A stretch of 64,000 bases of DNA from DATBQN01 sp963799925 (lineage in GTDB: Bacteria; Acidobacteriota; Thermoanaerobaculia; Multivoradales; UBA5704), in contig CAWCYZ010000004.1 in assembly GCA_963799925.1 (NCBI GenBank), positions 682,001 to 746,000 on the forward strand. The letters are read 5' to 3'. The notes beneath the pieces were generated by a model. That model had not been told where the DNA came from and did not search any database. It worked only from the letters and a program-made list of their open reading frames with translations. Positions 28,248 through 36,066 of this stretch are shown in pieces. The translations under genes were made by a program, and so were the position numbers. Every line of letters begins with the position of its first letter. The stretch's first letter is position 1.

Positions 28248-29335
28248 CGCGCGTAGGCCTCCAGGCAGCGCCGGGCGACCGCCTCCCAGGTGAAGCGCTC
28301 CTCCATGCGGCGGCGCGCCGCCCGGCCCAGGCGCGCGGCGAGCTCCGGGTCGTCGAGCAGGCTGCCGCAGCCGCTCGCGCGAGCGCCGCCGGATCGCTCG
28401 GCGGGACGATGAAGCCCGACTCGCCGTCGACCACCACCTCGGACAGCGCGCCGACGCGGGTGCAGATCGCGGCGGCGCCGCACGCCATCGCCTCCATGAG
28501 CGTGAAGCCGAGGATCTCGGGGAGCGCGGTCGTATCGCCGTAGACGGTGCGGTTGACCGAGGGGAGGACCGCCACGGCCGCGCCCTGGTAGGCGGCGAGG
28601 ACCTGCTCGTCGCTCGCCGCGGTGACGAAGGTCACGTCCTTGCCGGCGGCGAGCCGCTGGAGGAGCTGGAAGTAGTCGTCGTGGTAGGGGCGGCCGACGA
28701 TCTTGAGCGGCATGCCCGGCTCGACCGCTTCGATCAGGGTATCGATCCCCTTGTGCGGCAGGAGGCGGCCGACGAAGAGGATGCCGCGCCGGGAGACCGC
28801 GGCGTCCGGGCGATAGCGCGCGAGGTCGAGCCCGGCGTAGATGATGCTCCAGCGCTCGCGGTGGGCGAGGAACGGCGCCGCCGCTCTCCGCCGCGATCAG
28901 GAGGTAGCCGTCGACCCAGCGCGCGATGGGCAGGAGCCGGTGGAGGGTCAGGCTCGCGCCGCCGCCGACGTCGGTCACGAAGGAGCGCTTTCCGGTCAGG
29001 CGCGAGAAGGCGACCGCGAGGTCGGTGACCAGGGTGTTCCAGGACGTGCAGTGGACGACGTCGACGCCGCGGAGGTCGGCGAGGAAGCCGAGCGAGAACG
29101 GGTTCAGGCGCTCGCCCCGGGGATAGGCGAGCGGGCGGTGGGTGCAGATCTCGAGCTCGCCCTCCATCCGCCGCCGCGGTCCGTCGCCGAAGGTGATCAG
29201 GCGGGCGGGCGTCGACCGCGCCAGGGTGCGGGCGAGCTCGAAGGCATAGCGCTCGCCGCCGCCGTAGAGGCCGCCGTCGCCGAAGGGGATCGGATAGACG
29301 ACGGCGACGCGCGGCGATGGCCCCATGGCGCTCAT
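28244..29335 (-). CDS. GT4 family glycosyltransferase, frameshifted
   Basis: From ATG 29335 (ATGA with the flippase stop) the product starts VAVVYPIPFGDGGLYGGGER, a GT4 acceptor-side loop. Near 28878 the frame changes, and the next frame carries ILFVGRLLPHKGIDTLI (donor-domain signature) and EILGFTLMEAMACGAAAI (E-x7-E site). Near 28375 the frame changes back and the protein ends ERFTWEAVARRCLEAYAR. The two shifts compensate, and the total length is normal for GT4. Confidence 0.7.
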   Translation of the reverse strand: MSAMGPSPRVAVVYPIPFGDGGLYGGGERYAFELARTLARSTPARLITFGDGPRRRMEGELEICTHRPLAYPRGERLNPFSLGFLADLRGVDVVHCTSWNTLVTDLAVAFSRLTGKRSFVTDVGGGASLTLHRLLPIARWVDGYLLIAAESGGAVPRPPRALEHHLRRARPRALSPGRRGLPARHPLRRPPPAAQGDRYPDRSGRAGHAAQDRRPPLPRRLLPAPPAARRRQGRDLRHRGERRAGPRRLPGRGRGGPPLGQPHRLRRYDRAPRDPRLHAHGGDGVRRRRDLHPRRRAVRGGGRRRVGLHRPAERSGGARASGCGSLLDDPELAARLGRAARRRMEERFTWEAVARRCLEAYAR

Positions 29336-30715
29336 GCCCAGCGCACCCAGCGCGGCCGGGTGAAGCCGAGGGTCGCGATCACCGCCTGGAGCGTCAGGGC
29401 GAGGCAGGCGGAGAGGAAGTTGAAGCGCAGGACGTTGTAGGTGCTCGACAACGGGAACAGGTAGATCAGGCCGGCCTGGATCGCCATCTGGACCAACAGG
29501 AAGGCGGTCTGCCAGCGGGTCCAGGAGCGGGCGATGTTGACGCTCACCAGGTAGCCGTCGAGGAGGCTCGCGCCCGCCGCGCCGATCACCAGCAGCAGCT
29601 CGCGCTCGAGCCCGGCGTAATGGGCTCCGAGGACGTAGAGCAGCAGGCGCGGGAAGAGGGCGGCGAAGGCGAGGAGCGCCGCGGCGATGACGGCGAGGAG
29701 GGCGCCGAACTGGAGGAAGCGCTCGCGGTAGAGCCGCTCGTCGGCGAGCCGCGAGAGGCGGGGGAGGAAGACGACGCCGATCAGGCTGGAGAAGATCCCG
29801 ACGACGAGGCCGAGCCGGCCCAGGGCCCCCACCTCGGCGATGGTGCGGGTCGAGCCGAAGGTGGCCGACAGCCAGACGACGAGCGGCCCCTGGACCGAGA
29901 AGTAGAGGGCCGACGGGAGCGTCGGCAGCAGGTAGCGCAGGATCTGGCGCCGGTAGGGCGCGAGCCCCTCGGCGGGGACCGCCGCCGGGGCGTCCGGCCG
30001 GGCGAGGGCGGCGGCGAGCGCCGAGCCCGCGGCCGAGGCGGCGACGCCGAGCCAGGCCTTGAGCAGGCCGGCGCCCACGAGGATGCCGGCGAGGGTGAGC
30101 CGCAGGCCGGCGCCGCCGACCTCGGCGCGATAGGACCGGGCGTAGCGGTCGCGCAGGCGCAGCGCGAGGACGCGGATCGAGGCCTGGATCTGGAACCAGA
30201 CGCAGAGCAGGATGCCGGCGGTGGCGAGGGCGAGTCTCGCGCCGCGAAGCCCTTGGCCGCGCGATGTAGGGGAAGGCGGCCACCACCCCGCCGCTCCCAG
30301 CAGGAAGGCCGCGCGGCGCAGCGACAGGACGGCGGCGAGGTAGGGCTCGAAGGCGCTTCCCTCCTGGCTCGCGCGATGGAAGAAGTGGAGCAGCGAGGTC
30401 GTGCTCCCCAGGTCGGAGAGGAAGTTGAAGAAGGTGACCACCGAGAAGGCCAGGGTGTAGAGCGCGAACTCGCGCACCGGCATGAAGTTGACGAACAGCA
30501 GGCCGGCCGCGATGCCGAGGAGCTGGGTGAGCGTCTGGGCCGTGAAGTAGGCGGAGAGGATCCCGATCCAGCGGCGGAGGCGGTCGCGGTGGAGGGCGCG
30601 CCGCGCTCGGCTCGCCGCCGCCAGGGCGCGCTCGCGCTCGGCGAGCGACGGCGCGCCCTCCGGCCACGGCCGAGGCCTCCGCCGGCGCGGCCTGCGGCGC
30701 CGAGCCCGGGCTCAA
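29332..30715 (-). CDS. Polysaccharide flippase-like (Wzx/MATE/MVF superfamily) membrane protein, frameshifted
   Basis: About 455 residues with ten or more hydrophobic helices (for example LSAYFTAQTLTQLLGIAAG near the start, then FALYTLAFSVVTFFNFLSD). The layout fits a Wzx-type lipid-linked oligosaccharide flippase. The best start is TTG 30715, overlapping the AsnB stop as TTGA. A frame change near 30670 separates that start from the body. A short segment at about 30250-30295 also reads better in another frame (VVAAFPYIAR), which suggests two compensating indels there. Confidence 0.65.
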
Positions 30716-32543
30716 ATCCCCATCTCCGCCAGCACCCGCCGCGCCAGCCGCCGCGAGCGGCAGCCGAGGCCCTCGCCGGGGCGCCCGTCGCGCTCTCCCC
30801 ATCCTCCTCCAGCCACTCGGCGACCGGCATGTAGAAGCCGGACTTGGGCCGCTGGAAGAGCGCCTCCGGCAGCTCGGGGGCCACCTGCCGCACCAGGCCC
30901 GCCTTGCCCATCCGGCGCACCGGCGCGAAGCCCTGGGCGGCGAAGGCGGCGGCGAGGCAGGCGTCGGCGAGCGGCACGCGGAGCTCGAGCGACCAGGCCA
31001 TCGAGGCCCAGTCGGCGTCGCGGAGGAGCTGGTTGCGCATGTAGCGCGCGGTCTCGAGCGCCTGGACGGCGAGCCAGGGATCGGGCGCCCGGCCGCCGTT
31101 GCCCGACGGGAGGTCGCGCCGGGCGTCGGCGACCGGGTCGTAGGCGGCGAGGGCCTCCGCCGCCCGCTCGCGGCCGAGGAGCGCCGGCAGCTCCTCGGGC
31201 AGGAAGAGGCCGCGGCGGAGGAAATAGGCGCCGGCCAGGGTCCGCCCATGGCGGAGAAGCCCCTGGAGCTTGGGCCGGCCGGGCGCGGACAGGCGGGCGA
31301 TCGCCGGCCAGAGCGCCGCGGCGCCCGGCACGCGGCCGCCCCAGCGCGCGGCGCGGGCGCCGCGCGGCACGTCGGCGAAGGAGGGATAGCTGCCGAGGAG
31401 CTCGTCGCCGCCGAGGCCGGAGAGCGCGACCTTGATCCCCGCCTCGTGCGCGGCGCGGGCGACGACGAAGGTGTTGAAGCCGTCGATGCTCGGCTGGTCC
31501 ATGGCCGCCACGGCCTCGCCGAAGAGGGCGCGGAAGTCGTCGCGCCCGACGCGGCGGACGACGTGGCGCGCCTGCAGCCGCCGCGCCACCTCGGCGGCGA
31601 GCGGCGCCTCGTCGCGCGGCGTGCCGGCGAAGGCGTCGAACGAGAGGGTGAAGGCGAGCGGCGGCTCGGCGGCGGGATCTGCCCGCCGAGCGAGGGCGAG
31701 GAGGAGGCCCGAGTCGAGCCCCGCCGAGAGGAAGACGGCGACCGGCACGTCCGACACCAGGTGGTCGCGCACCGACTCGGCGAGCGCCGCCGCGAGGTCC
31801 GGGCCGGCGGGGCCGGTTTCGCTGCGGCCGGCGGGGCCGGCCAAGACGCCGGTCCCGGCCGGCGGGCCGTAGGCGACCGGCTCGCCGGGCCGGCCGGCGG
31901 AGGCCTCGAGGTAGGTCCCGGCGGGGAGCGCCCGGACGGCGCGGCGGATGGTCCAGGGCTCGGGCACCGAGCCCCAGAGGAGGAAGCCGGCGAGGCCGGC
32001 GGGATCGACGTCGAGCGCCACCGCGCCGCCCGCCTCCAGCGCCTTCACCTGGGAGGCGAAGCGCAGGCAGGCGCCGTCCGGGGCGACCGCGTAGTAGAGC
32101 GGCTTCACCCCCAGCGGGTCGCGGGCGAGGAGGAGCCTCTTCTCCCGCTCGTCCCAGATCGCCAGGGCGAACATGCCGCGCAGACGCGGCAGCATCGCCG
32201 CGCCGTGCCGCGCGTAGAGGGCGAGGAGCACCTCGGTGTCGCTCTCCGAGCGCCAGGGGTGATCGGGGAGCTCGGCGCGCAGCGCCCGGAAGTTGTAGAT
32301 CTCGCCGTTGAGGACGATCCGGTAGCGGCCGTCGTCCGAGGCCATCGGCTGGGCGCCGGCGGGCGAGGGGTCGAGGATGGCGAGCCGGCGGTGGGCGAGC
32401 GCCACCCGGCCGTCGTCCGCGAGGTAGGCGCCCGCGCCGTCGGGGCCGCGGCGGGCCATGGCGTCGCGCGTCCGCAGGAGCTCCGCCGGGTCGATCGGCG
32501 GCGCCTCGGGCGCGAGGCGGAGGATGCCGTTAATGCCGCACAT
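30712..32543 (-). CDS. Asparagine synthase (glutamine-hydrolysing) family amidotransferase, frameshifted near 3' end
   Basis: ATG 32543 gives MCGINGI, so Cys2 is the class II glutaminase nucleophile. RRLAILD and NGEIYN follow, and then the synthetase domain with its SAGLDSGLLLAL PP-loop and LSGLGGDELLGSY. About 610 residues fits AsnB. Near 30785-30800 the frame changes, and the protein ends LARRVLAEMGI at 30712. AsnB homologues are frequent in exopolysaccharide loci, where the substrate may be a sugar carboxylate rather than aspartate. That role is an inference. Confidence 0.85.
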
Positions 32544-32703
32544 CGGCGCCGCTCCGTGTCGGTCGAGTCGGCGATGGAGTCGGGCGGAGCGGTCGACTCG
32601 AGCCCGGCGCGGACGCGCGACTCGATCGACCGCGCCGCCCGGTCGGCGGCGGCCGCCCCGCCCATGGGCAGCTCCTCCGGCCGCCGGGAGGTCGACCGCG
32701 CGG

Positions 32704-33814
32704 TCAGCCGGTCCAGCAGCGGCGCGAGGCGCTCGCGGAAGCGGGCCGCCGAGAGCTCGGCGCGCCAGCGCCGCTCCCCGGCGGCGCCCAGCCGGTCGGC
32801 CAGCGAGCGGGGCGTCGGGGTCGGCGAGGAGGCGGGCGAGCGCCGCCGCCAGCTCCTCCGGCGAGTCGGGGTCGACGAGGAGACCGGTCATCGCCGTCGA
32901 CGACCACCTCCTCGGCGGCGCCGCCGCGCGCCGCGACGCACGGCCGGCCGGCGCGCATCGCCTCGAGATAGACCAGCCCGAAGCCCTCGCCGCGGCTGGG
33001 CATGACGAAGGCGGCGGAGCGGCGGTAGAGCTCGGCGAGCGTCGCCTCGCTGACGAAGCCGGCGAAGAGGGCGCGGTCGCCGAGGCCGAGCGCCGCCGCC
33101 TTCGCCGCCAGCCGGGGGCGGTCGTCGCCGTCGCCGGCGATCACCAGGCGCGCTCCGGGCGCCGCGGCGAGGAGGCGCGGCAGCGCCGCCAGCAGCTCGT
33201 CGTGCCCCTTGTAGCGCTCGCCCGCGGCGAGGCGGCCGACGATGAGGAGGAAGCCGCGGCCGGCGCGCGCCAGGAGGCCGGCGTCCAGCGCGCCCGCGGG
33301 CGGGCGCTCCTCGAGGGCGAGCGGCACGATCTCGGCGGGCGGCAGGTCCGGGTTGAAGCCCCGCGCGCGGTCGAGCGTGTGCGCGGAGATGGCGAGGCGG
33401 ACGGCCGCTCGCGCCAGCGCCCGCCGCCGTGTCCAGGAGAGCGGGCGCCAGACCTCGAGTCCGTAGAGGGGCACGAGATAGGGCGCGCGGAGCGGCGCCG
33501 GCAGGAGCGCCTGGACGCGCGCCGGCCCCAGGAAGTCGAAGACGCAGACGGCGCGCCGCGACCGCGCCTGCCGCCCCCACGTCGCCGCGGCGAGGCGGGC
33601 CTGGCTGGCGCCGAAGGAGCGCGCCCGCGCGGCGCCGGGAACGCCCTCCGGCGGGCCATCCCCCAGGGTCAGGATCTCGAACCCCATCCCCCGCTCGCCG
33701 GCATAGCCGGCGCAGGCGCGCGGCGAGCAGCCGCCCGGCCGCGGCGCGCCCGCCGCCGTCGAGCTCGAGCCCGGCCGACACGAAGACGAGGTCACGCCGC
33801 GGCGAGGGGCTCAC
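32704..33814 (-). CDS. GT4 family glycosyltransferase, multiply frameshifted
   Basis: The start region (GTG 33814 or 33823) reads RRDLVFVSAGLELDGGGRA, a GT4 acceptor loop. The frame changes near 33735. The body then has LLIVGRLAAGERYKGHDELL, LVIAGDGDDRPRLA and EGFGLVYLEAMRAGRPCVA. Near 32890 it shifts again (GLLVDPDSPEELAAAL), and a third shift near 32805 leads to a plausible C-terminus around 32650-32704. The exact end is uncertain. This is the most upstream gene of the 4.5-33.8 kb cluster, so a promoter should lie at 33.8-34.0 kb, but I cannot identify it. Confidence 0.6.
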
Positions 33815-33823
33815 GCCGGGCAC

Positions 33824-34013
33824 AGCCCGGCCCGCGGCGCGTCGATGGATATATAGAGGGCGACTTCGGGCCTGGAGATGGGCACGTCTGCAACAGCTCG
33901 CGAGTTCAGATGTCTAGATGCGCAAATCATTGTGCCAGAAGGGCGGGGGAGACGCAAACAGGGTTGCGGTGAGGCAAGCTGCGTTTGGCCACCCGACACC
34001 CGCTGCGGCGGCC
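33824..34013. other. Intergenic stretch without a recognised gene
   Basis: It is lower in GC than its surroundings. It is open in several frames, but none has the composition of a real protein or a good ribosome binding site. It lies upstream of the minus-strand glycan cluster and should hold that cluster's promoter. Confidence 0.4.
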
Positions 34014-34340
34014 GTAGAGGGAAAAATCGAAAGTTTCGAGGAAGAATCCAAAGTTTCCCTGCTTCATCGCTTGTACGGAGGAAGAATCGAAAGTTCCGCT
34101 GTTTCACCGCTTGTACGGTGGAAGAATCCAGAGTTTCCCTGCTTCACCGTTTGTAGAGGGGAAGAATCGAGAGTTCCCTCTGCTTCGGCGGTTGTAGAGA
34201 GGAAAAATCCAATCCTTCGGCTCTACAAGCGATGTTTCCGCTCTACGACCGATTCTTCCGCTCTACGGGCGATCCTTCCGCCTCGCCGCCGATGCTTCCG
34301 CTCTACGGACGGCGCTTCCGCTCTACCGACAGCCGTTCCA
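34014..34340. repeat. Degenerate 20-bp-period tandem array with two oppositely oriented halves
   Basis: The left half has GGAAGAATC-type cores at 34020, 34040, 34080, 34120, 34160 and 34201, so the spacing is 20 or 40 bases with one step of 41. The right half (34221-34340) is six consecutive 20-mers of the type CTCTACGACCGATTCTTCCG, of which five begin CTCTAC. The right-hand unit is the reverse complement of the left-hand one (GTAGAG followed by GGAAGAATC). The array is AT-richer than its flanks, non-coding by composition, and sits between the glycan cluster and mazEF. Confidence 0.8.
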
Positions 34341-34403
34341 CGTCGGCGCGCGAGATTTCCTCTTCGCCGCCGAACCCGGCGCCGAGCGGGCGCGCTTCCT
34401 CGT

Positions 34404-34504
34404 GCGGCGCTTACGCGCGCCGGATCTCGGCCAGGAGCTGGGGCGGGGCGGCGATGAGGCGGGTGATGAGCGGCTTCTCGCGGTTATAGCGGTCTTCGTC
34501 GGTG
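34404..34504. repeat. Partial copy of the cysQ 3' end (left copy of a direct repeat flanking mazEF)
   Basis: This stretch matches 35211-35322 in the same orientation, base for base apart from a few substitutions and a 12-base deletion (the second of two CTGGATCTCGGC-like units). It covers the last 30-odd codons of cysQ and a few bases beyond its stop. No open cysQ remains here, so it is a remnant. The pairing with the intact copy brackets the mazEF genes. Confidence 0.85.
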
Positions 34505-34571
34505 ACGCAAACCGGCGGGGGTTGGGTGGCAGGCCGTCCGGCTGTCATCCGCCGCGCACGATCCTGTGGAG

Positions 34572-34597
34572 TAAGATAGCTATCGCAATGAGGAGGT
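34572..34597 (+). promoter_or_regulatory. Candidate mazEF -10 box, operator palindrome and Shine-Dalgarno
   Basis: TAAGAT (34572-34577) could be a -10 box. It overlaps GATAGCTATC (34575-34584), a perfect 10-bp palindrome. AGGAGG (34591-34596) then precedes ATG 34605 at good spacing. MazE-type antitoxins repress their own operon by binding such palindromes; binding here is inferred. Confidence 0.5.
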
Positions 34598-34604
34598 CTG
34601 CGGG

Positions 34605-34835
34605 ATGAAAACCGTGCAGATGACGCTCGACGAAGCGCTCGTCGAAGAGGTGGATCGTGCCGCCGCCGAGTTGGGCACCACCCGCTCGGCGTTCACTCGC
34701 GAGGCGCTGCGCAGCGCCCTGGCATGCCGTGCCGAGCAGGAGCTGGAGCGCCGGCACCGCGCGGGGTATGCCGCCAAGCCGGTCGCGCCGGGCGAGCTGG
34801 ACGGATGGGAAGACGCACAGGTCTGGCCGGGCTGA
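34605..34835 (+). CDS. mazE: Antitoxin of a MazEF/PemIK-type module (ribbon-helix-helix)
   Basis: The 76-residue product opens KTVQMTLDEALVEEVDRAA and continues with TRSAFTREALRSAL, the beta strand and two helices of an RHH (CopG/Arc-type) DNA-binding domain. The acidic tail ending GWEDAQVWPG would wrap and inhibit the toxin. It overlaps the toxin gene by one base (TGATG). It is expected to neutralise the toxin and autorepress the operon. The gene symbol reflects function; RHH-type partners of MazF are common. Confidence 0.8.
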   Translation: MKTVQMTLDEALVEEVDRAAAELGTTRSAFTREALRSALACRAEQELERRHRAGYAAKPVAPGELDGWEDAQVWPG

Positions 34836-35155
34836 TGCAGCGGGGAGAGGTCCGGTGGTACCGCTTCGGCGCGCCGGACAAGCGGCGCCCGGTCCTCGTC
34901 CTTACCCGAGACTCCGCCCTCGAGTTCCTCGGCGAGGTCACCGTCGCCCCCATCACCTCGACCGTGCGCGACATCCCCACCGAGGTCCTGCTGACCGAGG
35001 CCGACGGCATGCCCCGCTCTTCGGCGGTCAACCTGGATCATCTCCAGACCGTCTCGCGAGAGCGCATGGGCGCATGGATCACCACGCTCCCTGCCGGCCG
35101 CATGGAGGAGGTCCGCGCCGCCCTCCTGTTCGCCCTCGGCTTTACCCGGCTCTAG
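34835..35155 (+). CDS. mazF: MazF/PemK family endoribonuclease toxin
   Basis: The 106-residue product has MQRGEVRWYRFG, then RRPVLVLTRDSALEFL, VAPITSTVRDIPTEVLL and SAVNLDHLQTVSRERM. These are the conserved strands of the PemK/MazF fold with the catalytic Arg and Thr/Ser region. It would cleave mRNA at short sequence motifs when released from the antitoxin. I chose ATG 34835 because it couples to the antitoxin stop; the frame is open upstream only inside mazE. Confidence 0.9.
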   Translation: MQRGEVRWYRFGAPDKRRPVLVLTRDSALEFLGEVTVAPITSTVRDIPTEVLLTEADGMPRSSAVNLDHLQTVSRERMGAWITTLPAGRMEEVRAALLFALGFTRL

Positions 35156-35210
35156 ACCCGGGCTGCATCGGCGCCGCGGCCAACGCGGTGAGGAGAGCCG
35201 GAGGAGCGCC

Positions 35211-35322
35211 GCGGCGCTTACGCGCGCCGGATCTCGGCCTGGATCTCGGCCAGGAGCTGGGGCGGGGCGGCGATGAGGCGGGTGAGGAGCGGCTTCTCGC
35301 GGTTGTAGCGGTCTTCGTCGGG
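35211..35322. repeat. Intact cysQ 3' end (right copy of a direct repeat flanking mazEF)
   Basis: This is the functional counterpart of the remnant at 34404-34504. It contains the cysQ stop codon region and about 100 bases of coding sequence. The two copies are about 807 bases apart and enclose only mazEF and its control region. Confidence 0.8.
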
Positions 35323-36066
35323 GGTGCCGGCGACGGTGCGGCCGCCCGCGGCGTGGACCAGGGCGACGCCGGCGGCGACGTCCCACTCGTGCTTGGGGAC
35401 GAGGGTCCAGGTGGCGTCCGAGAGGCCGCCCGCCACCCGCGCCAGCTTGTAGGCGACCGATCCCATCGGGATCACCTGGTAGGGGCCGTCGAAGGTCCGC
35501 CACAGGCCGTGCTTGACCTCGCTGCGGCTGGCGAGGACCTGGGCGCCGGCGAGGAGCGGCCGGGTGGAGAGCGCCGCCGGCCGGCCGTTGACCGTCACCC
35601 CGTGGCCGCGGGCACCGAGGAAGGTCTCGCCGGTGGCCGGGTTCGAGATGCCGCCGGCGACCGGCTCGCCGTCGACCACCAGGGCGATCGAGATCGACCA
35701 CTCCGGGATGCCCAGGACGAACTCCTTGGTGCCGTCGAGCGGGTCGACGACCCAGACCCGGCGCGCCGCGAGGCGCGCCAGGTCGTCCTCGGTCTCCTCC
35801 GACAGCCAGCCTTCGCCCTCGGCGAGGAGCATCTCCTTCAAGAGGGCGTCGATCAGCGTGTCGGCCTCGGTGACCGGATCGCCGCCGGCCTTGCGCCGGC
35901 TCTCCACCTCGCCGGGGGTGAAGCGCGAGACCAGGGCGTCCGCCGCCGCGAGCGCGGCGGCGATGCGCGCGAGGTCGGCGGCATAGGGCCCGCCGCCGCC
36001 CCTGCCGGCGAGCGGATCGCGCGCCGCGGGGCTCTCCGCCCCACCCTCCGGCGGGGCGGAGCTCAC
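35218..36066 (-). CDS. cysQ: 3'(2'),5'-bisphosphate nucleotidase, inositol monophosphatase family
   Basis: The 282-residue product has the family's metal-binding motifs in order: DPVTEAD, WLSEETEDD, WVVDPLDGTKEF and EWDVAAG. It hydrolyses PAP (adenosine 3',5'-bisphosphate) to AMP, removing the by-product of PAPS use. GTG 36066 overlaps the stop of the Sat-CysC gene (GTGA), so the two form an operon for sulfate activation and PAP recycling. The N-terminal 27 residues are Pro/Gly-rich and unconserved. A partial copy of its 3' end lies on the far side of mazEF. Confidence 0.9.
   Translation of the reverse strand: MSSAPPEGGAESPAARDPLAGRGGGGPYAADLARIAAALAAADALVSRFTPGEVESRRKAGGDPVTEADTLIDALLKEMLLAEGEGWLSEETEDDLARLAARRVWVVDPLDGTKEFVLGIPEWSISIALVVDGEPVAGGISNPATGETFLGARGHGVTVNGRPAALSTRPLLAGAQVLASRSEVKHGLWRTFDGPYQVIPMGSVAYKLARVAGGLSDATWTLVPKHEWDVAAGVALVHAAGGRTVAGTPDEDRYNREKPLLTRLIAAPPQLLAEIQAEIRRA

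Noticed and set aside
30712..32543. AsnB homologue as a lasso-peptide cyclase
   Set aside because: It has an intact N-terminal glutaminase with Cys2 and lies inside the glycosyltransferase cluster, 18 kb from the kinase/PqqD genes. No transglutaminase-like leader peptidase (B2) is present.
34014..34340. CRISPR array
   Set aside because: The 20-bp units run head-to-tail with no unique spacers, the two halves are inverted, and no cas genes are nearby.
33918..34457. Open plus-strand frame across the repeat array
   Set aside because: A 20-bp unit is not a multiple of three, so each unit is read in a new frame. There is no ribosome binding site or recognisable protein character.
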